Part shown: positions 29,421 through 38,918 of the stretch, one piece after another
Layout of the letters: every line of letters begins with the position of its first letter
Position numbering within the stretch: the first letter of the stretch is position 1
Origin: Burkholderia oklahomensis C6786
GTDB taxonomy: Bacteria; Pseudomonadota; Gammaproteobacteria; Burkholderiales; Burkholderiaceae
Length of the DNA stretch: 64,000 nucleotides
Assembly (NCBI RefSeq): GCF_000959365.1
Contig: NZ_CP009555.1
Span: forward strand, 1,550,001-1,614,000
Direction of reading: 5' to 3'
Notes under the pieces: model-generated
What the model was told of the DNA's origin: nothing
Database searches by the model: none
What the model saw: only the letters and a program-made list of their open reading frames with translations
Position numbers and translations under genes: made by a program

Positions 29421-30608
29421 TCAGGCGACTTGCACGGCCGGCTCGACGCCAGCCGCTTCGGCGAGCACGAGCGCCTTGTCGGCGGCTTCCCACGAGAATT
29501 CCGGCTCTTCGCGGCCGAAGTGGCCGTAGGCGGCGGTCTTCTCGTAGATCGGACGCAGCAGGTCGAGCATCTGGATGATGCCCTTCGGACGCAGGTCGAA
29601 ATGCTCGCGAACGAGCTTCGTGATCGTCTCGTCGGACACGCGGCCCGTGCCGAACGTGTTGACCATCACCGAGGTCGGCTCGGCGACGCCGATCGCGTAC
29701 GACACCTGGATCAGCGCGCGCGACGCGAGGCCCGCGGCGACGATGTTCTTCGCGACGTAGCGGCCCGCGTAAGCGGCCGAGCGATCGACCTTCGACGGAT
29801 CCTTGCCCGAGAACGCACCGCCGCCGTGCGGGGCCGCGCCGCCGTACGTGTCGACGATGATCTTGCGGCCGGTCAGCCCGCAGTCGCCCTGCGGACCGCC
29901 GATCACGAAGCGGCCGGTCGGGTTCACGAGGAACTTGATGTCGCCCTTGATCAGGTCGGCGGGCAGCGTCGGCTTGATGATCTCTTCGATCACCGCTTCG
30001 CGCAGCGCGGGCAGTTCGATGTCCGGCGCGTGCTGCGTCGACAGCACGACGGTGTCGATCGAATGCGGCTTGCCGTCGACGTAGCGGACCGTCACCTGCG
30101 ACTTCGCGTCCGGACGCAGCCAGGGCAGACGGCCATCGCGGCGCAGGTTCGCCTGGCGCTCGACGAGGCGGTGCGACAGGTGAATCGGCAGCGGCATCAG
30201 CTCGGGCGTTTCGTCGCATGCGTAGCCGAACATCAGGCCCTGGTCGCCTGCGCCTTGATCGAGGTTGTTGTCGTGCGCGCGGTCGACGCCTTGTGCGATG
30301 TCCGGCGATTGCTTGTCGTACGCGACGAGCACCGCGCAGCCGCGGTAGTCGATGCCGTAATCGGTGTTGTCGTAGCCGATGCGCTTGATCGTGTCGCGGG
30401 CGATCTGGATGTAGTCGATGTTCGCCGCCGTCGTGATTTCACCGGCCAGCACGACGAGGCCGGTGTTGCACAGCGTTTCGGCTGCGACACGGGAATACTT
30501 GTCTTGCGCGAGGATTGCGTCGAGGATCGCGTCGGAGATCTGGTCTGCGACCTTGTCCGGATGGCCTTCGGAAACGGATTCGGACGTAAAGAGATAATCG
30601 TTTGCCAC
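29421..30608 (-). CDS. metK: S-adenosylmethionine synthetase
   Basis: A 395-aa enzyme that makes SAM from methionine and ATP in the cytoplasm. Signature motifs are [12 protein letters not shown] and the P-loop-like [19 protein letters not shown]; the N-terminus [17 protein letters not shown] is also canonical. Translation begins at a GTG (30608-30606) with AGGAG nine nt upstream. The leader of about 150 nt appears highly structured and SAM-II-like (see 30674-30759). The gene is divergent from lpxL and ends at a strong bidirectional terminator. Confidence 0.97.
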   Translation of the reverse strand: MANDYLFTSESVSEGHPDKVADQISDAILDAILAQDKYSRVAAETLCNTGLVVLAGEITTAANIDYIQIARDTIKRIGYDNTDYGIDYRGCAVLVAYDKQSPDIAQGVDRAHDNNLDQGAGDQGLMFGYACDETPELMPLPIHLSHRLVERQANLRRDGRLPWLRPDAKSQVTVRYVDGKPHSIDTVVLSTQHAPDIELPALREAVIEEIIKPTLPADLIKGDIKFLVNPTGRFVIGGPQGDCGLTGRKIIVDTYGGAAPHGGGAFSGKDPSKVDRSAAYAGRYVAKNIVAAGLASRALIQVSYAIGVAEPTSVMVNTFGTGRVSDETITKLVREHFDLRPKGIIQMLDLLRPIYEKTAAYGHFGREEPEFSWEAADKALVLAEAAGVEPAVQVA

Positions 30609-30673
30609 GTTCTCAGGCTCCTGTTGTGGTTACGGTTGAAGTTCACGTAGCCAGCTTCCAGAGGCCCGAAGTG

Positions 30674-30759
30674 GCGACGCTTTAGCGGATTTCCTGCGCC
30701 GTGGGTGCTTTCGCGCCCCCGGCTTCGCCCCGCAAGTTGTCAGTTAACTCGGCGAAGCC
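30674..30759 (-). ncRNA. Candidate SAM-II-like riboswitch in the metK leader
   Basis: On the minus-strand transcript a 9-bp stem P1 (30759-30751 with 30729-30721) encloses the blocks CTGAC and TTGCGG. After P1 comes an extra hairpin with a GAAA loop (30720-30703), then CCGCTAAAGCGTC. Loop bases GCGG (30733-30730) can pair with CCGC (30688-30685), and TGAC (30742-30739) with GTCG (30678-30675), giving an H-type pseudoknot around TAAA. This order matches the metX leader in this window and the SAM-II plan. P2a is short, so confidence is moderate. Confidence 0.5.
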
Positions 30760-30791
30760 CGTATTATAGCGGCTTTCTCGAATTGTCACAG
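30737..30791. promoter_or_regulatory. Overlapping divergent promoters of metK and lpxL
   Basis: ATTATA at 30763-30768 reads as a perfect TATAAT on the minus strand, with TGTGAC 16 nt upstream (30790-30785). The predicted metK start is near 30757, just at the first aptamer stem. On the plus strand TATTAT (30762-30767) with TTGTCA (30737-30742) could drive lpxL. The two -10 elements physically overlap. Confidence 0.6.
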
Positions 30792-30872
30792 AGCGTCGAT
30801 CGTGTTGCTCCTTCCGCTGTCCTTCAACCCTGTTCTCATCGCGCCGGCCGTCCGGATCGACGGAGGATTCGC

Positions 30873-31757
30873 ATGCTAGGCCGTCTCGGCACGCAGCTCG
30901 CCGTCGCGCTCCTCAAATTCCTCGCGGTCCTGCCCTACGGCTTGACCGCGCGCTTCGGCGACGGCCTTGGCTGGCTGCTCTACCAGATCCCCAGCCGGCG
31001 AAAGCGCATCGTACACATCAATTTGAAACTTTGCTTCCCGGATTGGAGCGACGCGCGCCGCGAGGAAGTGGCCGGCCAGCACTTCCGGCACGCGATCCGC
31101 AGCTACGTCGAGCGCAGCTATCAATGGTTCGCGTCGGAAGAGACCTACCGCAAGCTGTTCACGATCGACAGCGAGATCGATCTCAGCGACCCCGACATGC
31201 CGCCGACGCTGCTGCTCGGTTTCCATTTCGTCGGCATCGAAGCCGGCTCGATGGCGATCAATCTCGCGCTCGGCCGCGCGTGCGGCTCACTCTACACGCC
31301 GATGAAGAACCCGGAGATCGAGGCCGCGGCCAAGGCCGGCCGCAGCCGCTTCGGCGCGGAGCTGGCGAGCCGCGCCGACAGCGCGCGCACCGTGCTGCGC
31401 TGGCTGCGCGACCGCAAGCCGGTGATGCTCGGCGCCGACATGGACTACGGCCAGCGCAACTCGACGTTCGTGCCGTTCTTCGGCGTGCCCGCGTGCACGC
31501 TGACCGCGGTCGGCCGGTTCGCGAAGACGGGCCATGCGCAGGTCGTGCCGTTCATCGGCGAAGTGCTGCCCGATTACAAGGGTTATCGGCTGAAAGTGTT
31601 CAAACCTTGGGAAAATTATCCGACGGGCGACGACGATCTCGACGCGCGCCGGATGAACGCATTCCTCGAAGAGCAGATTCCGCTGATGCCCGAGCAGTAC
31701 TACTGGGTGCACAAGCGCTTCAAGACGCGCCCGCCCGGCGAGCCGAGCTTCTATTGA
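30873..31757 (+). CDS. lpxL: Lipid A lauroyl-type acyltransferase (LpxL/HtrB)
   Basis: A 294-aa membrane-associated acyltransferase that adds a secondary acyl chain to the lipid A precursor. There is one N-terminal hydrophobic anchor (about residues 8-40), the catalytic HxxxxE motif in [10 protein letters not shown], and the substrate motif [20 protein letters not shown]. Length and motifs match the HtrB/LpxL family; chain specificity is unknown. The start at 30873 follows CGGAGGA. dapF starts 29 nt after its stop. Confidence 0.92.
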   Translation: MLGRLGTQLAVALLKFLAVLPYGLTARFGDGLGWLLYQIPSRRKRIVHINLKLCFPDWSDARREEVAGQHFRHAIRSYVERSYQWFASEETYRKLFTIDSEIDLSDPDMPPTLLLGFHFVGIEAGSMAINLALGRACGSLYTPMKNPEIEAAAKAGRSRFGAELASRADSARTVLRWLRDRKPVMLGADMDYGQRNSTFVPFFGVPACTLTAVGRFAKTGHAQVVPFIGEVLPDYKGYRLKVFKPWENYPTGDDDLDARRMNAFLEEQIPLMPEQYYWVHKRFKTRPPGEPSFY

Positions 31758-31786
31758 CCTCGCCGCCGCGGCATACAATAGCGCCC

Positions 31787-32668
31787 ATGAAACTCTCGTT
31801 CACCAAGATGCACGGCGCGGGCAACGACTTCGTCGTGCTCGACGGCTATACCCGCGCGCTGCCCGCGCTCACCGACGCGCAGGTGCGCGCGCTCGCCGAC
31901 CGCCACTTCGGGATCGGCGCCGATCAGCTCTTGCTCGTCGAAAAGCCGACCGTCGAAGGCGCCGATTTCAAGTACCGGATCTTCAACTGCGACGGCGGCG
32001 AGGTCGAGCACTGCGGCAACGGCGCGCGCTGCTTCGTCAAGTTCGTCCGCGACAACGGGCTCACCGACAAGGCGAGCGTGCGCGTCGAAGTGAAGCACGG
32101 CGTGATCATGCTGACGATGCAGGACAACGGCGAGGTCGTCGTCGACATGGGCGCGCCCGTGTTCGAGCCGGCGCGCGTGCCGTTCGACGCGAGCGGCCTC
32201 GAAGGCCGCCGCGAAGGCGCCGACACGCTGTGGCCGCTCGACGTGAACGGCGCGACGCGCTGGATCTCGGTCGTGTCGATGGGCAATCCGCACGCGGTGC
32301 AGATCGTCGACGACGCCGAGGCGTTCCCGGTGCTCGTCGACGGCCCCGCGATCGAGCGCCATCCGCGCTTTGCCCAGCGCGTGAACGCGGGCTTCATGCA
32401 ACGCGTGTCGCGCCGCGAGGTGAAGCTGCGCGTCTACGAGCGCGGCGCGGGCGAGACGCTCGCGTGCGGCACGGGCGCGTGCGCGGCGGTCGCGGCGGGC
32501 ATCCGGCGCGGGCAACTCGATTCGCCCGTCACGGTCCATACGCATGGCGGCACGCTGACGATTTCGTGGGACGGCGCGCGCGACGAAAACGCGCCGCTGC
32601 TGATGGCCGGCCCGGCGACGACCGTTTTCGAAGGCGTGATCGACCTGTCCGTCCAACCTTTTGCCTGA
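31787..32668 (+). CDS. dapF: Diaminopimelate epimerase
   Basis: A 293-aa cofactor-independent epimerase that converts LL- to meso-diaminopimelate for lysine and peptidoglycan synthesis. The two active-site cysteines are in HCGNGARC (N-terminal half) and ACGTGAC (C-terminal half). The protein begins with [10 protein letters not shown], the family start. It is somewhat longer than the 274-aa E. coli enzyme because of a loop near residues 145-160. It is followed after 25 nt by a DUF484 gene and then xerC, the classic dapF-DUF484-xerC order. Confidence 0.96.
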   Translation: MKLSFTKMHGAGNDFVVLDGYTRALPALTDAQVRALADRHFGIGADQLLLVEKPTVEGADFKYRIFNCDGGEVEHCGNGARCFVKFVRDNGLTDKASVRVEVKHGVIMLTMQDNGEVVVDMGAPVFEPARVPFDASGLEGRREGADTLWPLDVNGATRWISVVSMGNPHAVQIVDDAEAFPVLVDGPAIERHPRFAQRVNAGFMQRVSRREVKLRVYERGAGETLACGTGACAAVAAGIRRGQLDSPVTVHTHGGTLTISWDGARDENAPLLMAGPATTVFEGVIDLSVQPFA

Positions 32669-32693
32669 CTTTTCATCTGTTGAACGAAGCGCC

Positions 32694-33407
32694 ATGAACG
32701 ATCGCGAAGTCGCCGACTACCTGCTCGCCAACCCCGAATTCTTCGCCACGCACGCGGAGCTGCTCGCGACGATCAAGCTCGCGAACCCGCACGGCAAGGC
32801 CGCAGTGTCGCTGCAGGAGCGGCAGATGGAGATGCTGCGGGACAAGAACAAGCATCTCGAACGCCGGCTCGCCGAGCTGCTGCGCTACGGCCACGAGAAC
32901 GACGGGCTCGCCGCGAAGTTCAACCACTGGACCGCGCGCGTGATCGCCGAGCGCGATCCGTACGCGCTGCCGCGCTCGATCGCGGGCGGCCTCGCCGACG
33001 TGTTCGACGTGCCGCAGACGGCGCTCAGGCTCTGGGATGTCGCCGATACCTACGCGCAGGCCGATTTCGCGCGCAACGTCGGCGAGGAAGTGCGCCTCTT
33101 CACGAACAGCCTTGCGACCCCTTATTGCGGCGCGAATACCGGCTTCGAGGCCGCGCAGTGGCTCGCGCCCGTCGCGCCCGTGCCGGCCGTCGACGGCGGC
33201 GAAGCGCCCGCCGCGAGCGGTGCCGCCGAGTCGGTCGCGCTGATCGCGCTGCGCGCGCCCGCAGCGGGCGACGGCGCGGGCGCGTTCGGCCTGCTCGTGC
33301 TGGGCTCGCCGGACCCGCGGCGCTTCCACGACGGGATGGGCACCGATTTTCTCACGCAGATCGGCGCGCTCGCGAGCGCGGCGCTCACGCGTCTGCTGCC
33401 GCACTGA
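32694..33407 (+). CDS. DUF484 (YigA-like) GAF-fold protein
   Basis: A 237-aa protein with the DUF484 N-terminus (VADYLLANPEFF) and a coiled-coil segment (about residues 40-70, MEMLRDKNKHLERRLAELL). A GAF-like C-terminal domain ends in DFLTQIGALASAAL. The function is unknown. Its conserved position between dapF and xerC suggests a link to XerC or the cell cycle, as in many proteobacteria. A short Ala/Gly-rich insertion is present near residue 170. Confidence 0.9.
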   Translation: MNDREVADYLLANPEFFATHAELLATIKLANPHGKAAVSLQERQMEMLRDKNKHLERRLAELLRYGHENDGLAAKFNHWTARVIAERDPYALPRSIAGGLADVFDVPQTALRLWDVADTYAQADFARNVGEEVRLFTNSLATPYCGANTGFEAAQWLAPVAPVPAVDGGEAPAASGAAESVALIALRAPAAGDGAGAFGLLVLGSPDPRRFHDGMGTDFLTQIGALASAALTRLLPH

Positions 33408-33450
33408 CGGCCGCGCATAGCGCCTCGCCACCCGCCCGCCCGACCGCGCC

Positions 33451-34371
33451 ATGACCGCCGACCTGATCGCCGATTACCTGTCGAATCTGCGGCACGTCAG
33501 GAAACTGTCGGACCACACGCTGCGCGCGTACGCGCACGAGCTCGACGAGCTGAAGAAGCTCGCGAACGGCCGGCCGCTCGAAAGCCTGACGGCCGTCGAC
33601 GTGCGCGGCGCGGTCGCGCGCGCGCATGCGGGCGGCCTGTCGGCGCGTTCGATCTCGCACCGGCTGTCCGCATGGCGCGCGTTCTACCGCTGGTTCGCGC
33701 AGCACGTCGAAATGAACGCGAATCCGGTAGCGACGATCCGCGCGCCGAAGCGCGCGAAGATGCTGCCGAAGGCGCTGTCCGTCGACGACGCGGCCGCGCT
33801 GATGGACGCGCCGGCGTCCGGCACCGCCGAAAGCCTGCGCGACCATGCGATCCTCGAGCTGTTCTATTCGTCCGGGCTGCGGCTCGCCGAGCTGATCGGC
33901 CTCGACGTCGCGTACGTGAAAATCGGCGAATATCGCTCCGAAGGCTGGCTCGACCTCGCCGAAGCGGAAGTCACCGTGCGCGGCAAGGGCGACAAGGAGC
34001 GCAAGGTGCCCGTCGGCCGCAAGGCGATCGACGCGCTCAACGCATGGCTCGCGGTGCGCGGCGAGTTCGTGAGGCACGATCCGCATCCGCTCTTCCTGTC
34101 GGTGCGCGGCAACCGGATGTCGCCCGGCGTCGTGCGCGGGCGCGTGAAGCGCGCGGCGCTCGCGGCGGGCATCCCGGCGAACGTCCATCCGCACGTGCTG
34201 CGCCACTCGTTCGCGACGCACGTGCTGCAGTCGAGCGGCGACCTGCGCGCGGTGCAGGAACTGCTCGGCCACGCGAGCATCTCGGCGACGCAGGTCTATA
34301 CGTCGCTCGACTTCCAGCATCTCGCGAAGATTTACGACAGCGCGCATCCGCGCGCCAAAAAACGCGACTGA
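33451..34371 (+). CDS. xerC: Tyrosine recombinase XerC
   Basis: A 306-aa site-specific recombinase that resolves chromosome dimers at dif with XerD. There is an N-terminal SAM-like core-binding domain (residues 5-90), then a catalytic domain with all six residues visible: Arg in SGLRLAEL, Lys in GKGDKERK, HxxR in HVLRHSF, His in LGHASI and the nucleophile Tyr283. The reading frame is undamaged, and the dapF/DUF484 context marks the housekeeping enzyme rather than an integrase. Confidence 0.95.
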   Translation: MTADLIADYLSNLRHVRKLSDHTLRAYAHELDELKKLANGRPLESLTAVDVRGAVARAHAGGLSARSISHRLSAWRAFYRWFAQHVEMNANPVATIRAPKRAKMLPKALSVDDAAALMDAPASGTAESLRDHAILELFYSSGLRLAELIGLDVAYVKIGEYRSEGWLDLAEAEVTVRGKGDKERKVPVGRKAIDALNAWLAVRGEFVRHDPHPLFLSVRGNRMSPGVVRGRVKRAALAAGIPANVHPHVLRHSFATHVLQSSGDLRAVQELLGHASISATQVYTSLDFQHLAKIYDSAHPRAKKRD

Positions 34372-34436
34372 CGCGCGTCGCCCACGCTCACCGAATCACA
34401 TCCCGCCGCGTCCGACGCGGCTTTTTCGATCCCGAC

Positions 34437-35717
34437 ATGCATACCGTTACGCTCAAGCCGTCGAAAGACAAATCCCTGCTGCGCCGCCATCCGTGGATCT
34501 ACGCGAACGCGATCGACCGCGTCGACGGCAAGCCCGCGCCCGGCGCGACCGTCATCGTGCGCGCGCACGACGGGCGCTTCCTCGCGCGCGCGGCGTACAG
34601 CCCGCATTCGCAGATCCGGCTGCGCGCGTGGAGCTTCGACGAGGCCGAGCCGATCGATCACGCGTTCTTCAAGCGGCGCGTGCAGCGCGCGATCGCGCAT
34701 CGCAGCGCGATGATCTCGGGCACGGGCGCGGTGCGGCTCGTGTTCGGCGAGGCGGACGGGCTGCCGGGGCTCATCGTCGATTACTACATCGCGGCGCAAG
34801 TCCCCGCGGGAGGCACCGCGGCGCACGCGGCCGAAGACGGCGCGGCGGCACGAGCCGCGTCGAACGACGGCGCCGCCGGCGCAGGCCGCGGCCAGCTCGT
34901 CTGCCAGTTCATGGCGGCGGGCGTCGAGCAGTGGAAGGATGCAATCGTCGCGGCGCTCGTCGCCGCGACCGGCTGCCCGAACGTCTACGAGCGCTCGGAC
35001 GTGTCGATCCGCGAGAAGGAAGGCCTCGAACAGACGACGGGCGTGCTCGCCGGCGACGCGCCGCCCGACACGCTGATCACAAACGAGAACGGCGTGCTGT
35101 ATCACGTCGACGTCCGAAACGGCCACAAGACGGGCTTCTACGTCGACCAGCGCGACAACCGCGCGCTCGTCGCGCAGTACGCGCGCGATCGCGACGTGCT
35201 GAACTGCTTCTGCTACACGGGCGGCTTCTCGCTCGCGGCGCTGAAAGGCGGCGCGAAGCGGGTGGTGTCGATCGATTCGTCGGGCGACGCGCTCGCGCTC
35301 GCGCAGCAAAACGTCGTGACGAACGGCTTCGACGCGGCGCGCGCCGAGTGGCTCGACGCCGACGCGTTCAAGACGCTGCGCCGTCTCGTCGAAGAAGGCG
35401 AGCGCTTCGACCTCATCGTGCTCGATCCGCCGAAATTCGCGCCGACCCGCGACAGCGTCGACCGTGCCGCGCGCGCATACAAGGACATCAACCTGAGCGG
35501 TTTCAAGCTGCTGCGCCCGGGCGGCCTGTTGTTCACGTACTCGTGCTCCGGCGCGATCGACATGGACCTGTTCCAGAAGATCGTCGCGGGCGCGGCGGCC
35601 GACGCGAAGGTCGACGCGCGGATCCTGAAGCGCCTCGGCGCGGGCGTCGACCACCCGCTGCTGACCGCGTTCCCCGAAGGCGAATATCTGAAAGGGCTGC
35701 TGTTGCAAATCGCGTGA
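34437..35717 (+). CDS. rlmI: RlmI-like 23S rRNA m5C methyltransferase
   Basis: A 426-aa class I SAM-dependent methyltransferase. The N-terminal PUA domain is at about residues 3-80 (LRRHPWIYANAID), followed by an EEHEE-like domain and the Rossmann domain with NCFCYTGGFS, the catalytic motif VLDPPKFAP and TYSCSGAI. These match RlmI, which methylates C1962 of 23S rRNA. An Ala/Gly-rich insertion of roughly 30 residues near 125-155 makes it longer than the 396-aa E. coli protein. A terminator follows. Confidence 0.9.
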   Translation: MHTVTLKPSKDKSLLRRHPWIYANAIDRVDGKPAPGATVIVRAHDGRFLARAAYSPHSQIRLRAWSFDEAEPIDHAFFKRRVQRAIAHRSAMISGTGAVRLVFGEADGLPGLIVDYYIAAQVPAGGTAAHAAEDGAAARAASNDGAAGAGRGQLVCQFMAAGVEQWKDAIVAALVAATGCPNVYERSDVSIREKEGLEQTTGVLAGDAPPDTLITNENGVLYHVDVRNGHKTGFYVDQRDNRALVAQYARDRDVLNCFCYTGGFSLAALKGGAKRVVSIDSSGDALALAQQNVVTNGFDAARAEWLDADAFKTLRRLVEEGERFDLIVLDPPKFAPTRDSVDRAARAYKDINLSGFKLLRPGGLLFTYSCSGAIDMDLFQKIVAGAAADAKVDARILKRLGAGVDHPLLTAFPEGEYLKGLLLQIA

Positions 35718-35787
35718 TCGCCCCGATTTGAACGGGCGGCGCAGTGCGAGCCCCCGCCGCCCTGGCCGTCCGGCCGGCAGCGGGGGC

Positions 35788-35816
35788 TTGACAGATATGT
35801 TTCAATGAATGATTGA
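35788..35816 (+). promoter_or_regulatory. Possible promoter for the CobW-family gene
   Basis: TTGACA at 35788-35793 is a consensus -35. A weak -10 (AATGAT or GATTGA, 35808-35816) follows at about 15-17 nt. It lies in an A+T-rich pocket and just upstream of a terminator-like hairpin. Confidence 0.4.
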
Positions 35817-35850
35817 GCGCCCGGAAGTCTCGCCGGGCGCGCTGTTTTTT
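35817..35850 (+). terminator. Hairpin terminator between rlmI and the CobW-family gene
   Basis: An 8-bp stem GCGCCCGG / CCGGGCGC (35817-35824 and 35833-35840) is followed by GCTG and TTTTTT. It ends the rlmI transcript. Because a TTGACA element precedes it, it could also act as an attenuator for the gene downstream. Confidence 0.8.
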
Positions 35851-35894
35851 CAGCAGTTTTGACCCCGTTTCACGAACCACAGGCGATCGACGAC

Positions 35895-36965
<1,071 letters not shown>

Positions 36966-37692
36966 GCGGGCGGCAGGCGCGCGCGGCGCGGAATCCGCGC
37001 ACCGGCTCGCTCGACGCGGCCGGCGCGGTACGATTCGGACGGGCCTGGCGCGCGAAGCCGGCGCGGTGTCGGCGGCTTTGCCGCTCGATGCCGATCTCGA
37101 TGGCGCACAGCCGCCGGACCGCGCGCAGCAAGCCGCCGGACCGCACGACCGCACGACCGCCGGACATTTGACCGGCGAATCGCAGCAACGCAGAACGACC
37201 GAGCCAGCCGCAAAGCCCGCGCGTCACCACAGCCGCAAGCGGAACGTCCGCGCGTCGGCCACGAGCAAGCCGCCGGCCGCCGCCGCGCGCATGCCGGGAG
37301 GGCCGCCGCGCCGGCTGCGGACCGACATGCGGACGTCATCGCTTTTTCCTGATTTGCGGGTTATATTTTCAGGATACCGCTTGATCGGCAGGGGATCGAC
37401 CCGATACGGCGAGGGCTTGCGATTCAGTTACAATACCTGCCCGCTGGAGAAGGGCGACGGCAGGCCCGATCCTTGCGTGGAGCCTGGGCGGCGCGGTAGA
37501 GCGCCGGGGATGGCCGCCCGCCGGTCACGCGCAATCCGGTCCGCCCAAGGGAGTACTGAACGAGATGGGTCCGGTATCCGGAGGCTTTCGGCCCCGCCGC
37601 AGCGAATAGCAAACAATTGCAAGGGCTGTTGCGGGTAATCCCAAAGTGCGGGCAATATCCATGGATTCGCCGCACATTGAAGAAGCAAGCAG
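36966..37692 (+). other. 727-bp gap upstream of dksA, no supported gene
   Basis: The longest gene-free stretch outside the metX region. Frames across it (for example 37066-37638) give Arg/Pro-rich or mixed products without ribosome sites. From about 37335 the sequence becomes A+T-richer, with TATATT near 37362 and TACAAT at 37429-37434 as possible -10 elements for dksA. That would give a leader of about 250 nt that could fold extensively. No terminator was found for the CobW-family gene. Confidence 0.45.
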
Positions 37693-38109
37693 ATGACGAA
37701 GAAACTCTTGACCGAAGCCGAAATCCTGAAGATGAGCGACAAGGATTACATGAATGAGGATCAGCTCGCCTTCTTCAAAAATCGGCTCGAACAATTGCAG
37801 GCGGAAATTCTCCGCAATGCGGGCCAGACGACCGAGAATCTGCGCGAAACGGTGATCGTGCCGGACCCCGCCGATCGCGCGACGATCGAGGAAGAGCACG
37901 CGCTCGAACTGCGCACGCGCGACCGCGAGCGGAAGCTTCTCAAGAAGGTCCAGCAGTCGCTCGCCCGCATCGATTCGGGCGAATACGGCTGGTGCGAAGA
38001 GACGGGCGAGCCGATCGGCATCCCGCGTCTGCTCGCACGTCCGACGGCCACGCTGTCGCTCGAGGCGCAGGAGCGCCGCGAGCTGCGTCAGAAGCTGTTC
38101 GGCGACTGA
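37693..38109 (+). CDS. dksA: RNA-polymerase-binding factor DksA with degenerate zinc finger
   Basis: A 138-aa DksA that binds the RNA polymerase secondary channel and works with ppGpp. The coiled-coil region is at about residues 20-95, with the tip acidic pair in VPDPADRA. The zinc-finger positions are C101, T104, S122 and A125: only one of the four cysteines of E. coli DksA remains, while spacing and surrounding residues (IGIPRLLARPTATLSLEA) are conserved. The fold is probably kept without zinc. It is followed by a strong terminator. Confidence 0.93.
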   Translation: MTKKLLTEAEILKMSDKDYMNEDQLAFFKNRLEQLQAEILRNAGQTTENLRETVIVPDPADRATIEEEHALELRTRDRERKLLKKVQQSLARIDSGEYGWCEETGEPIGIPRLLARPTATLSLEAQERRELRQKLFGD

Positions 38110-38153
38110 CCTTCCCGGCGCGGCCCGCCTTCCGCGCCCGACACGCTTTGCAC

Positions 38154-38186
38154 AAAGCGCGCGGCCTCCCGCGCGCTTTTGCTTTT
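38154..38186 (+). terminator. Rho-independent terminator after dksA
   Basis: A perfect 11-bp stem AAAGCGCGCGG / CCGCGCGCTTT (38154-38164 and 38169-38179) with a 4-nt loop is followed by T-rich sequence. It is 44 nt after the dksA stop. Confidence 0.9.
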
Positions 38187-38371
38187 CCCGCCGCCGCGTC
38201 CTTTCCCCTTGCGGCGACGCCCGCCGCACGCCGCTCTTGATATCGCGGCGCCCGCCCTAAAATGAAGACAATGCGCGTCGAGCCGGCCGCCAGGCCTCGG
38301 CTTCCGCGCGCCGCATCACGCGGCGGCGCCCCGCGGGCCCCCGCATCCCCCGTCTTTCTCGAGGAATACAG

Positions 38372-38908
38372 ATGGAGCAATTTCATGGCACGACGATCGT
38401 CTCCGTGCGGCGCGGCGACAAGGTCGCGCTCGGCGGCGACGGCCAGGTCACGCTCGGCAATATCGTGATGAAGGGCGGTGCGCGCAAAGTGCGCCGCATC
38501 TACAACAACCAGGTGCTCGTCGGCTTCGCGGGCGGCACGGCCGACGCGTTCTCGCTCCTCGACCTCTTCGAGGCGAAGCTCGAAAAGCACCAGGGCAACC
38601 TGACGCGCGCCGCCGTCGAGCTCGCGAAGGACTGGCGCACGGACCGGATGCTGCGCCGTCTCGAAGCGATGCTGATCACGGCCGATGCGAGCACGACGCT
38701 CGTCATCACCGGCAACGGCGACGTGCTCGACCCGGAAGGCGGGATCTGCGCGATCGGCTCGGGCGGCGCGTACGCACAAGCCGCCGCGCGCGCGCTCGCG
38801 GAAAACACCGATCTGTCCCCGCGCGACATCGTCGAGAAGGCGCTCGAGATCGCGGGCGACATGTGCATCTACACGAATCACAACCGGATCATCGAGACCA
38901 TCGAGTAA
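38372..38908 (+). CDS. hslV: ATP-dependent protease peptidase subunit HslV
   Basis: A 178-aa proteasome-beta-like peptidase that forms a dodecamer capped by HslU. The N-terminal nucleophile Thr is residue 7, preceded by a propeptide MEQFHG; the E. coli protein has Thr directly after Met. The Gly-Thr junction would need self-processing. Lys and Gly of the active site are in GGARKVRR and GFAGGTAD. The ATG at 38372 has GAGGAATACAG upstream and no in-frame start lies at the Gly position. hslU follows after 10 nt. Confidence 0.96.
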   Translation: MEQFHGTTIVSVRRGDKVALGGDGQVTLGNIVMKGGARKVRRIYNNQVLVGFAGGTADAFSLLDLFEAKLEKHQGNLTRAAVELAKDWRTDRMLRRLEAMLITADASTTLVITGNGDVLDPEGGICAIGSGGAYAQAAARALAENTDLSPRDIVEKALEIAGDMCIYTNHNRIIETIE

Positions 38909-38918
38909 GGACGAAGCA

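Noticed and set aside
33451..34371. Tyrosine recombinase as a sign of an integrated element
   Set aside because: The dapF-DUF484-xerC context and undisturbed flanks mark the housekeeping XerC; no att repeats or phage genes are present.
37066..37638. 190-codon ORF upstream of dksA
   Set aside because: Biased Arg/Pro composition, no ribosome site, and it runs across the likely dksA promoter and leader.
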